Below the pieces are notes generated by a model. The model searched no databases. It had not been told where the DNA came from and saw only the letters and a list, made by a program, of their open reading frames with translations. This document shows positions 1-7,824 of a stretch of 14,550 bases of DNA, piece by piece. Location: NCBI GenBank assembly GCA_000447185.1, contig KE647277.1, positions 1 to 14,550 of the forward strand. Reading direction: 5' to 3'. Position 1 is the stretch's first letter, and every line of letters begins with the position of its first letter. The stretch comes from Vairimorpha apis BRL 01. Taxonomy: Eukaryota; Microsporidia; Nosematidae. Both the position numbers and the translations under genes were made by a program.

Positions 1-463
1 AAAAAATTTTATAATTTAGTACATAAAATGTTTCTATGTGTATAAATTAAACTTTTTTTATTTAATATTATATAAAAATTACATTAAAAAAATTAAATAT
101 GCATTTAAATTTTTTTTGTATTGTTTATAAAAGATTAATATAGTTTTTTTAAAAAAAATTAAATGAATGTATAATAAAAATAAATAGATCAAGATATAAT
201 AAGAATTAATTATTTAGTTAAATAAATTTAATATTTTATTCTACCGATCAAAAAATATTCTTATCAATAAATAAAAATTATGAAAAATTAAAATTTAATT
301 TATATAGGAAGCCAAAATTACAACTCATCAATATTTTGTAATTAAATACATAAAATTGATTTTTAAATGTTTAAAAAGTTTGTATACAACATAAAATTAT
401 AATAAACTTAAAAATCAATATAATTTTCTTTTAAACTAAAGTTAAACTATACATTATAATTTT
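1..463. other. AT-rich non-coding desert downstream of the RAD6 gene
   Basis: This stretch is almost only A and T, with short poly-A and poly-T runs. I see no open frame with a CCC start signal, no tRNA-like island and no repeat with G/C content. It lies 3' of the minus-strand E2 gene, so its right end probably holds that gene's 3' UTR and polyadenylation region. AATAAA-like words are too common here to mark a site. Confidence 0.6.
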
Positions 464-937
464 TTAACTGTAATCTGTGTCAGCATCAACCCAGCTTTTC
501 TCCACCGTCTGTCTAACTCTTCTTTCATATTCTTCAATGTTATTTTCATAAAGCTCAGCGGCAGTTACATTAGCTGGAGATTTTATATTCGGATCATTTA
601 AAAGTGACTGAACAGAAATTAAAATCCCAAGAATATCATAACTTGGACTCCATCTGTTTTTAAGCATATCTAAACACAATTCTCCATTAGTATAAATATT
701 TGGATGAAACATTTCTGATAAAAATTTTAATTTTGGCGGATTTTGTGGATAAGTGTTGTCAAATGTCAAAACTAGACTAAAAGTTCCATCTTCAAATGGC
801 GTATTTTCTGGACCAATAATAATTGCAACCCACATATATAGATTATCTTCAAGTGGACATGCATATACAGATTTGTCAGTATTGTTTTTAATTGTCATTA
901 AATCTTTCATAAGTCTTTTTTGTGAAGTAGAATTCAT
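464..937 (-). CDS. RAD6: RAD6/UBC2-type ubiquitin-conjugating enzyme E2
   Basis: The 157-residue protein is a single UBC fold, the usual length for RAD6/UBC2 enzymes without the acidic tail of yeast Rad6. It takes activated ubiquitin from E1 onto a cysteine and passes it to substrates with an E3; in the family these are histone H2B (with Bre1-type E3) and PCNA (with Rad18), in the nucleus. Seen here: RRLM-like start (KRLMKDL, 8-14), EDGTF at 49-53, FLSEMFHPN at 72-80, and GELCLDML around the catalytic Cys88, the same position as in yeast Rad6. NRWSPSYD and NDPN..SPAN follow, then the C-terminal VEKSW. The start is supported by CCC three bases before the ATG. The gene is last in a minus-strand cluster and begins 6 bp after the CIA2 stop codon. 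Family assignment is strong; RAD6 rather than another E2 rests on motif wording and length. Confidence 0.96.
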   Translation of the reverse strand: MNSTSQKRLMKDLMTIKNNTDKSVYACPLEDNLYMWVAIIIGPENTPFEDGTFSLVLTFDNTYPQNPPKLKFLSEMFHPNIYTNGELCLDMLKNRWSPSYDILGILISVQSLLNDPNIKSPANVTAAELYENNIEEYERRVRQTVEKSWVDADTDYS

Positions 938-940
938 AAA

Positions 941-943
941 GGG
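941..943 (-). promoter_or_regulatory. CCC start-site signal of the RAD6 gene
   Basis: Read on the minus strand the junction is TAG-CCC-TTT-ATG: the CIA2 stop codon, the CCC triplet, three T and the RAD6 start. CCC-like motifs just before the ATG are a known microsporidian start-site signal. Here the whole intergenic gap is that signal, so the RAD6 promoter must lie inside CIA2 unless the two are co-transcribed. Confidence 0.7.
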
Positions 944-1444
944 CTAAAAATTATATTTTGAAAAAATATTTGCTGTACAATCATTAATAACATCATTTAA
1001 AGCTTCATTTTCAAAAGCAGCTTGAACTCTATCTTTATCATTTAATTGCTTATTTATCAACTTATCGTTTACATGTGTTCCTAAAACAATTTCTATTTTT
1101 ATTATATGATCTTTAATGTAATTTTTTAATATATAAATTAAAGATAAACCAATTATTGCTGCCATTGAACAATGCGGAATTGTTGGAACAAAACGTACCA
1201 TCAAACATTTTACAGGAAGTCCTACATTGAGACATTCATCATCCTTTGTAAACTCAAAAATTGAAATATATTCTTTTTTAACAACGTTTAATTGTTCCAA
1301 AGTAAAGTCATGTTCTGGATCTTTAATATCCCTAATTAACTCAAAAATTGAATCAATTGAAATATTTAAATCACCATTTTTATTAAAAATAAATTTTGCT
1401 CTTGGCTCAAAAGAGTCATTTTTAACATTAGGTACTAAATTCAT
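944..1444 (-). CDS. CIA2: MIP18/FAM96 family protein CIA2 (cytosolic Fe-S targeting)
   Basis: The 166-residue protein matches the CIA2/FAM96 (MIP18, DUF59) family over nearly its whole length. In eukaryotes CIA2 works with CIA1 and MMS19 to deliver Fe-S clusters to cytosolic and nuclear proteins such as DNA polymerases and helicases. Visible family blocks are the ELIRDIKDPEHDFTLEQLNVV stretch (35-55), FVPTIPHCSMAAIIGLS (85-101) with the conserved reactive Cys92, GTHVNDKLINKQLNDKDRVQAA (122-143) and a short C-terminal helix. Microsporidia keep CIA components because their mitosomes retain Fe-S assembly, so presence here is expected. The ATG has CCC three bases upstream. The gene sits 23 bp after eL42 and 6 bp before RAD6 on the same strand. 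Nothing looks broken. The family has A- and B-type paralogues in animals; I cannot tell which type this follows, though the wording is close to the B type. Confidence 0.95.
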   Translation of the reverse strand: MNLVPNVKNDSFEPRAKFIFNKNGDLNISIDSIFELIRDIKDPEHDFTLEQLNVVKKEYISIFEFTKDDECLNVGLPVKCLMVRFVPTIPHCSMAAIIGLSLIYILKNYIKDHIIKIEIVLGTHVNDKLINKQLNDKDRVQAAFENEALNDVINDCTANIFSKYNF

Positions 1445-1447
1445 AAA

Positions 1448-1450
1448 GGG
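1448..1450 (-). promoter_or_regulatory. CCC start-site signal of CIA2
   Basis: The minus strand reads TTTTTTACCCTTTATG, with CCC three bases before the ATG, the same arrangement as at RAD6. It lies within the 23-bp gap after the eL42 stop codon and supports the chosen start. Confidence 0.68.
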
Positions 1451-1467
1451 TAAAAAATAAAAATAGT

Positions 1468-1779
1468 TTAATACTCAAGCGCTTCATTCTTTCTCTTTTT
1501 ATCACCTCCCATCACAACATGCTTAGCTCGTTTACAAGATTTCTGATGAATTTTTTTACATTTAGGACACTCAAGTTTCAACATTATTTTTTTAGTAAGT
1601 TTAGCTTTCCTTTTTAATATTGGTCTAGTTTGACCGATAGTTTTTTGTTTCAACCTATATCTTCTATTACCTTTGGCATCCGGATTATCTTTTCCTTTTT
1701 TGTATAATGTAACTTTGTGAACAGTATGTGCATTGCAATGTGCACAATGAGTTCTTCGTGTTTTTGGAAGATTTACCAT
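1468..1779 (-). CDS. RPL42: 60S ribosomal protein eL42 (L44/L36a)
   Basis: The 103-residue protein is a full-length eL42 (older names L44e, L36a), a basic zinc-binding protein of the large ribosomal subunit near the tRNA exit site. It begins with the hallmark [12 protein letters not shown] and ends with [13 protein letters not shown], as in other eukaryotes. Zinc ligands are visible as CxxC pairs at Cys12/Cys15 and Cys71/Cys74. The conserved GQTRPI segment (49-54) contains the proline that in yeast L42 (Pro56) affects cycloheximide sensitivity; here it is retained as Pro53. The start is supported by CCC five bases before the ATG and by the N-terminal sequence. No intron is present, though ribosomal protein genes are where microsporidian introns usually occur. 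It is the first of the three-gene minus-strand cluster. Confidence is very high. Confidence 0.97.
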   Translation of the reverse strand: MVNLPKTRRTHCAHCNAHTVHKVTLYKKGKDNPDAKGNRRYRLKQKTIGQTRPILKRKAKLTKKIMLKLECPKCKKIHQKSCKRAKHVVMGGDKKRKNEALEY

Positions 1780-1784
1780 TTTGT

Positions 1785-1787
1785 GGG
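1785..1787 (-). promoter_or_regulatory. CCC start-site signal of eL42 with AAATTT-like element
   Basis: The minus strand reads AAATTTTTACCCACAAAATG. It combines a CCC triplet with an AAATTT-like block just upstream; both have been described before microsporidian start codons, particularly in ribosomal protein genes. The region 1780-1918 between eL42 and the broken phosphatase holds no other recognisable feature. Confidence 0.65.
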
Positions 1788-1918
1788 TAAAAATTTAATT
1801 ATTTATAAATTTTTATGATCCTTCATTTTATATTTTACACAAAAGTAAAAAACTTAAATAATATTACAAAATTTATTTTTTTTTAAATTTTAAAGACTAA
1901 AATAAAAAATATTATAAA

Positions 1919-2799
1919 TTATAAAATATTAATTGATACATCAAGAAATTGTTTTTCTGCTTTATCAAAATATTTTGGAATTATCTTACCTTCTTTAATA
2001 TAAAGCACAGAAGCTAAATTTCCGTGTGTATAAACATAATTAGGTGCACTCTATACTGTTAATACTTTACCATTAAATTTTTTATCAAATCCAGATTCAA
2101 CAAGTTGGTGTGATCGAACGATACAACAAAAGTTATTTTCAGCTAAAAATTTTTCAGTTACAGATTTTCCAAATAAAAAACCAGCTCCTCTAGTGCTATG
2201 TTCAAAATCATCAATATTTTCATCAGGGTCACTCCAATAAACATCATAAAAACAAGGAAGTTCTTCAAATCTATCCTCATTATTAATTTGAGATATTGAA
2301 AATGTAGGAGTTATTCCACCATGTATACAAAATATTTTCTCATCAATAATAGCACAAACAGGTAAAAATATGAATATTTCACAAAATCTCAAATAAATAT
2401 TTTCATTATACTTAAGTTTACATTCATCTCTAAATGTGTAATTTGTAGTCATTGATTTTGATTCGTAATTCCTCTTAATAAAAAAACTTCTTTTTTATTT
2501 AAAATTTTTAAAATAATAACAGATAAAAATAATTCTATAGAATTAAATCCCCTATCAACATAATCACCTAAAAATAAATATTTATTTATAATTGAAGGCT
2601 CACCAAACAAATTTATCATTTTTAAAAAATCAAAATATTGTCCATGTAAGTCTCCAACAATATTAATTGGTGAATTTATTTTTATTAAGTTCTCTTCTTC
2701 TACAAGAATATTTGAAATATTATTTAATATATAATGTGTAGTTTCTAAATCTGGAAGTTCATTTTCTTTAAGTTTTTCATAAATAACTTTAAAATCTAT
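1919..2799 (-). pseudogene. Decayed PPP-family Ser/Thr phosphatase (PP2A/PP4/PP6-like)
   Basis: Read in three pieces, the minus strand gives a complete PPP catalytic domain of about 295 residues, the usual length of PP2A, PP4 and PP6 catalytic subunits, which dephosphorylate Ser/Thr using two metal ions. Metal-binding motifs GDLHG (2641-2655) and GDYVDRG (2548-2568) are intact. CIHGG, VYWSDPDE, STRGAGFLFG and RSHQLVESG follow in the open part 2051-2452, and SAPNY plus YTHGNLAS come after it. There are four lesions. The codon at the expected start (2797-2799) is ATA, two bases after a CCC signal. One base is missing at 2465-2469, and the GNHE motif there would read GNYE, losing the catalytic histidine. 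A TAG (2051-2053) replaces the TGG expected before SAPNY. The TVW-type SAPNY context and the length favour PP2A/PP4/PP6 over calcineurin. No enzyme could be made without correction of several of these, so I call it a pseudogene; sequence error alone would have to explain four sites. Confidence 0.85.
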
Positions 2800-2801
2800 A
2801 T

Positions 2802-2804
2802 GGG
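2802..2804 (-). promoter_or_regulatory. Surviving CCC start-site signal of the broken phosphatase gene
   Basis: The minus strand reads TTTGCCCATATAGATTTTAAAG. CCC lies two bases before the in-frame ATA that stands where an ATG is expected. The preserved signal beside a changed start codon argues that this was once an expressed gene with its start here. Confidence 0.55.
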
Positions 2805-3105
2805 CAAATCATTTTTTGAGTAATTTTTAATGTTTTAATCATAAACATTCAAGTTTTTTTAATGTATCAAAAAAAATTATTTTTATATAATTTAATATAA
2901 AATATTTTTAAAGTTTCTTTTTATGTTTCTGAACTATTAATTAATAAATTATTTATTGTCGAATTATTTTAACAATTAAAAAATCAAAAATTATGATAAA
3001 TTACAATTTAAAAACAAGACATTAAAATCAAAAGAAGTATATACATTTTAAATTAATTTTGTACATCATAACAAAAATAGGTAAAATATAAATAATACAA
3101 ATATT

Positions 3106-3215
3106 TTATACTGTGTATAAATTGTCTTTCCTAGTTACACCTGCATCTATTAAGGTTATTTTCTTATTTACTTTGTCTATCAAAAGATGTTAGGTTTATT
3201 TTTAGAAATTTTCAT
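3106..3215 (-). mobile_element. Possible degenerate fragment of a non-LTR retroelement Pol C-terminal nuclease
   Basis: The minus strand encodes two short adjoining pieces. Piece one (3215-3186) reads MKISKNKPNI. Piece two (3183-3106), one base out of frame, reads LIDKVNKKITLIDAGVTRK and then DNLYTV before a stop. Together they resemble the PD-(D/E)XK-like stretch near the end of non-LTR retroelement polyproteins, where NKPDI is followed by a basic turn and then LIDV/LIEVG and a DNL segment; such proteins are frequent in microsporidian genomes. In this copy the expected PD reads PN, consistent with GAC changed to AAC. G+C is visibly higher than the surrounding desert. The piece is only about 36 codons, lacks reverse transcriptase motifs, and the match is from memory of the family pattern, so confidence is moderate to low. 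Confidence 0.42.
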
Positions 3216-3938
3216 TCCGTGTTAATTTTTGTAAATAACACAAAATTTGTATTTAATAGTAATTTTTATAAATAAAAAAGTAAATCTTAGATTTTTAAAA
3301 ATTTTTAAGGATTATCTTTAAAATTTTATATTAAATTTATAATCAATTTGTATCAAATAAATGCAAAATATATTTTTAAATTGTTTCTTGTTACAAAAAA
3401 CAAGATAAAAAAATTAAAAAATACGAATATATGAATAATTAAAATTTTTTATTAAAAAAATTTAATCTTTGCTTTATTTAATAATTTGTAAATTGCCTTT
3501 TTTTATAATAGAATCAAAAATTTTAGCTAAAATTTCATTGTTAATGTTAATATATTTAAAAATCTTAGAAGTTTATTTAATCAAAAAACAAATTTTGTAT
3601 TTATTGGTTTTATATTTGTATTTTAAAAAAATAATTAAATTTTAAATTATATAAGTATTTATAAATATTATAATCATGATATAAATCTTTGTATTTTAAC
3701 TTATAATTTATAATAACAATACCAGTATATCTAAATAAATAATTGTAAGAGTATGTATAATTAAGCTTAATTTTTTCTGTTTGTTTTTAAATAATAATAT
3801 TTTTCTTAGAAATAAATATTAAAAATTTTTACAAAAAAACATTTCTTAAAATAATATTAATATATTAAAGCAAATCAATGCTTTAAATTTGAAACTTTGT
3901 TTTATATTTTATTATTTGTTTTATCCAATTATATTTTT

Positions 3939-5382
3939 ATGAAAGAAAAGTACAAAATTTTATTTTTTGCAAGCACTATTTTATTAAGTTTAACATATTT
4001 ATATGATCTACCATCTACACTCAATGAAGCAATAAATATAAAATATAAATTTATGACTCCTTTAAAGTTAACTATATTATATTCTGTGTATGCATTTCCA
4101 AATATAATTATACCAATGTTATTTCAATGGTTTTCAACTTCAGATTCTAATAAAATTTTAGAATTACTGTGTTATGTGATAATATTCGGACATTTTATAT
4201 ATTCATTTGGAGTATTTAATGGAAAATTTATATTTATGATATTAGGAAGATTTGTGTATGGTATAGGTGGTGAAAGTTGTTCTGTTGTACTTAACAAGTT
4301 AATATCTAAAGAATTTGCAAATTCAAATATCGCATTTGCTTTGGGTTTGTTTTCAAGTATTTCTAGATTAGGTTCAATTTTAAATTTTTCATCGTCTCCG
4401 CTTATAGCAGAACGGATCCATGAGGTTGTTCCATGTGGAATTGGATTTATCTTTACTTTAATTAGTTTTTTTTGTTGTAAATGTCTTAATAACAGTATTA
4501 AAAATGATTTAAAAAAAATTATGAAGTTGTTGAAAATGAAAATTATGAAAATAATATATTAAATAGTAAACCGCTTTTAAATAACGTAAATGAACAAAAA
4601 ATTAATCATTCAAATATTTTTTATGAAGTTGATTTTAAACAATCACCTTATACACCTTGGGAATCAATTGAAAGAGATATTACAAATGAAATTTTTGATG
4701 ACATTAAAAAAACAGCACCAAAACAATTATTTAAAGAAGCAGATACTATTTTTTATGAACCTTCAATTGAAAATGCCAATTCTTTTCATTCATGTTTTAT
4801 TTTTATTATTTTAATTTCATTTACAATAGCACTTATTTGGGCACCATTTTATTCTTTAGCTCCGATAATTTTTAAAATTAAATACAAAATGAGCACTATC
4901 GAAACTGGCAAACTTTTAGCTTATATAGAATTTTTAGGTTTGTTTTTAAATCCGTTTATGGGAACTTTAGAAGATAGATACGGTAAAAAACTTTTTTTGT
5001 TTTAATAGGTAGCTTAAGCTTGTTGTTAGCACATTCAAGTTTATATTTAAATTATTTTTCTCCTTTTATTATTTCAACCGCTCTAGGCTTTGCAGGTCCA
5101 TTTGTAAATTCTTATTGGCCTTGTATACCAAAATTAGTTTCTGATAATAACTTATCTAATGGTTTTGCTATAATTTATTGCGTACTTAATTTTGCATATA
5201 CTATTTCACCTATTGCGTTAGGACTTTTAGCTGCTAAAGATCAAAACCTAAATTACGTTGTGTTGTTTCTCATTATTTTGTCAGTTGTTACAATAATATT
5301 AGCCTGGATATTAATTTGTTTAAATAGAAAATTTAAGTTAGGATTAAACAACAGTAAACATCAATCAATGCTAATATCATAA
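3939..5382 (+). CDS. MFSD1-like major facilitator transporter, broken by two -1 frameshifts
   Basis: Three consecutive frames together encode about 480 residues, the length of MFSD1-type transporters (about 465), which in animals are lysosomal membrane carriers reported to export dipeptides. Piece one (3939 to about 4518) has several membrane helices and MFSD1 landmarks: a YLYDLPSTL start helix, GRFVYGIGGES and SRLGSILNF. Piece two (about 4519-5005) holds a hydrophilic loop of roughly 90 residues, a helix with ALIWAPFYSLAP, and GTLEDRYGKK, the classic MFS motif A (GxxxDRxGRK). Piece three (about 5006-5382) has helices with GFAGPFVNSYWPCIPKLV and a short tail. The breaks fall at A8 (4511-4518) and at A6/T7 (4985-4998); each lacks one base. 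The start ATG 3939 (MKEKYKIL) aligns with the start of helix one; the frame is open further 5' but has no ATG. Conservation between the breaks looks too good for an old pseudogene, so sequencing error or very recent loss are both possible. Substrate here is unknown. Confidence 0.85.
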
Positions 5383-6048
5383 AATTTGAATTAATAAACT
5401 TATTTATTAATACAAATATTGACCTATTTTTATATTTTTGTTAAAAACATATGTTTTTATTAATATTTATTTAGATAAAAAAAAGTTAAAACATGAAATT
5501 TTATTTATATTTAGATGAAATTTTTTATATATAAAAAAGATATGTATATACTTTTAAAAACTATAAAAAAAATTGCTAATTTTTATACTTTTTAGATTAT
5601 TTTAGCAAATTATAGATGATAAAATTTAGAATAAGATTCTATAAAAAAAATATTTTATAAAAAATACAATATATTCTTAAACAAATTTTTAATTATTTTT
5701 ATTGTAATTTATGTCTATAATCAAATTAATTGTTTAATAAATAAATCTAAGAACAAAATTTTGCAAAAATATTTTTAATTTTCATAAAAAATAATTGCAA
5801 TATTGTATTCTTTTAAGTATTAAATTAACGTTTAAAATTTATTTAAAAATATGATTGTAAGGAATTTATATTAAAATTAATATTAAAAATACAACTTATG
5901 TTTTTTAAATAACTTAAAAATAAGATAAAATATAATATGGCATTTTAGTGTAACACGAATAAATAATATATAAAAATAAAACAATAAAAATTATATATTA
6001 TGAACTAAAGAAACAATAACACATTACTATAAAATTTAATAAAGCAAA

Positions 6049-6111
6049 ACGTATATTTTTAGAATAAACTACAGACTATCATCAATTTTTTATTATATAA
6101 AAAATATACGT
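6049..6111. repeat. 12-bp perfect inverted repeat, 39-bp spacer
   Basis: The left arm ACGTATATTTTT (6049-6060) is exactly complementary to the right arm AAAAATATACGT (6100-6111). The CG step in each arm makes it a little less likely to be chance than A/T-only repeats. Neither flanking target duplications nor an open frame inside are evident, so a tiny inverted-repeat element is only a possibility. Confidence 0.4.
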
Positions 6112-6158
6112 ATAGATGTTTTTAAACATTGTATTTTTATATATATTTGTCTTATGTT

Positions 6159-6200
6159 TAATTAAAAATTTTTTTTTGATTTATTAAAAATTTTTAATTA
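6159..6200. repeat. 15-bp A/T inverted repeat, 12-bp loop
   Basis: TAATTAAAAATTTTT at 6159-6173 pairs perfectly with AAAAATTTTTAATTA at 6186-6200. It could form a hairpin, but it is purely A and T and half of each arm is self-complementary, so it may be chance in this composition. Confidence 0.35.
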
Positions 6201-6593
6201 GTGATTTATTTTTTTTCCATAAATTTTTTGTGAAAATCAAAAAATATAATTTTTATATGTATTTTGGATAAAAAAATATTTAAAGTGTATATTTATAATA
6301 TCATAATAATAATAAATTAAATTAAACGAAATTTAAATGCCTTAAATTTTATTAAATCAATCAAATATATGTTTTAAATTTTAGTATAAAAGTTTCGTTG
6401 TAATAAATTGATAAAAGGATATTTTTTATTTTATTTCACTTCTACAAATTAGCTTATTTATACTGAAAATATCCATAAACTAAGTGATATTTAAGAAATT
6501 ACGACATTTCAAAATTTATGTAAAAATCATTTTGATATATTAAAATTTTAAAAAATCAAAATTTAAATATTTTATACTTTTACAGCAGTAAAA

Positions 6594-6596
6594 CCC
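6594..6596 (+). promoter_or_regulatory. CCC start-site signal directly abutting the ATG at 6597
   Basis: The sequence reads GCAGTAAAACCCATG, with CCC touching the start codon. G or C is so rare in this desert that CCC next to the ATG of a long open frame is good evidence for a real gene and for this start. Confidence 0.62.
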
Positions 6597-7247
6597 ATGT
6601 TTTTAATCAAATTATTTTACATTTCTTGTTTAATATTTACATCTTTATCAGTTTTATATCTTATATATGATAGTAAATACCCAAAAATTAAACGGTTAAA
6701 CGATAATATTTTGAAAGAAGAAGTTCTAATTTATAATTTTGAATTTTTGTCTCAAAAACACATAGATGATTTACAGAATATAATTTTGAATAATTATAAT
6801 TTTTTTGATATAAATATAAGTTCTATTTTTTTAATAACTTTTATTTTTACGACAAAAACAACTAAAAAAGATATTTTTGATCTCAAAGATTTATTTAATT
6901 TTGATACTAAGTTTAATGATAACATAGTTTTTGAAATGTTAGTTTTATTAAAAAGTTTTAACGTAATATTAACTAAAGATATTTTTACTACATTCTTGCA
7001 AAAATTTTTTTATTATTTAATGATAGAAGACGATAAAAAATTTGAACTTTTAGAAAAAATTAAAGATAAAAAAAATACATTTGATAGAATTCAAAAAAGA
7101 ACAATATCTTATGATTTTAATAAAAATGTATTTGAAAAAAAATTTAAAGATGGAATGCCAATATTTAACTTTTTTTATGTTTTAATATTAAGATTTGCTT
7201 ATGATATTTCTGTTAAAAATTTAAACAATTATAAAATAAAATTTTAA
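6597..7247 (+). CDS. Unrecognised 216-residue protein with N-terminal membrane anchor or signal
   Basis: I do not recognise this protein. Residues 1-25 are hydrophobic after a single early lysine (MFLIKLFYISCLIFTSLSVL), which fits a signal peptide or a single membrane anchor. A charged segment with DSKYPKIKRL follows. The rest is rich in Lys, Asp, Asn, Ile and Phe, as expected from AT-driven codon use, with predicted helical stretches (KHIDDLQNIILNN at about 54-66, KKFELLEKIKDKKNTF at about 147-162) and a second possible hydrophobic patch around 75-85. There are four cysteines or fewer and no catalytic motif that I can see. The gene stands alone on the plus strand between two deserts, with CCC directly before the ATG. 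It may be a lineage-specific secreted or membrane protein, a common class in microsporidia, but this is inference. That it is expressed is moderately likely. Confidence 0.65.
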   Translation: MFLIKLFYISCLIFTSLSVLYLIYDSKYPKIKRLNDNILKEEVLIYNFEFLSQKHIDDLQNIILNNYNFFDINISSIFLITFIFTTKTTKKDIFDLKDLFNFDTKFNDNIVFEMLVLLKSFNVILTKDIFTTFLQKFFYYLMIEDDKKFELLEKIKDKKNTFDRIQKRTISYDFNKNVFEKKFKDGMPIFNFFYVLILRFAYDISVKNLNNYKIKF

Positions 7248-7824
7248 AATAAAATTAAAAATCGATAATTTTATATTTATATTTATTTAAAAGCTTAATT
7301 AAATATGTTCAACACATTATTTACTCAATACAATAAAATCGATATCTTATGATATTGTAATAATTTTTTATTTTAAAACACAAAATATAATAAATACAGA
7401 TACTTTTAACAATTTAATAAATTTTTATTATCTTTTAATGTTATTTTAATTAACAAAAAGTAATCTATATTATACTAATTATGTTTTTATATAATTTTAG
7501 AATTTTAAACATAGATAAATAAAATTATTTTTTATAAAAAATATTAGAATAAAAAAATGTTATTTATCTTAAAAAATATATTTATTAATTTTGTTGTTAT
7601 AAACATCTTGAATATTTTTAGTACTAAATACATATTATTTTAATTGTTTTTAATTAATATTATTTAAAAATAATAAAATAATCAATTTTTTTACAATCAT
7701 ATATAATTCTTAAACAATAAAAATTCAACATTTAATTTTATATAAATATTTCAAATAAAAATTTTAAATAAATCTTTAAATATAAAAGTCTTAAAAATGA
7801 TTTTAATAACATATGAAAATATTT
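7248..7824. other. AT-rich intergenic region, convergent gene ends
   Basis: This 577-bp gap separates the 3' ends of the plus-strand gene ending at 7247 and the minus-strand gene ending at 7825. I see only A/T sequence with no open frame, island or notable repeat; it presumably holds both 3' UTRs. Confidence 0.5.

Larger units (their letters stand above)
2800..3938. other. AT-rich intergenic region with one mobile-element relic
   Basis: The stretch between the divergently oriented phosphatase pseudogene and the transporter is mostly A/T desert with stops in all frames. The only part with coding-like composition is about 3106-3230, listed separately as a possible retroelement relic. No tRNA-like island or complete open frame was found. 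The transporter start at 3939 has no CCC within the preceding 30 bases, only ATCC at 3924-3927. Confidence 0.5.
5383..6593. other. AT-rich intergenic desert with two inverted repeats
   Basis: I find no gene here: stops are dense in all six frames and there is no CCC signal until 6594. The content is A/T runs, plus a 12-bp perfect inverted repeat (6049-6060 with 6100-6111) and a 15-bp one made only of A and T (6159-6173 with 6186-6200), listed separately. Confidence 0.5.

Noticed and set aside
753..1460. Plus-strand open frames at 753-947 and 1227-1460 opposite RAD6 and CIA2.
   Set aside because: They are antisense shadows of strongly conserved genes and have no family resemblance or CCC signal of their own.
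2051..2452. A stand-alone 133-residue phosphatase-like gene.
   Set aside because: Conserved PPP sequence continues on both sides in adjoining frames, including GDLHG, GDYVDRG and SAPNY, so it is the middle of a broken gene.
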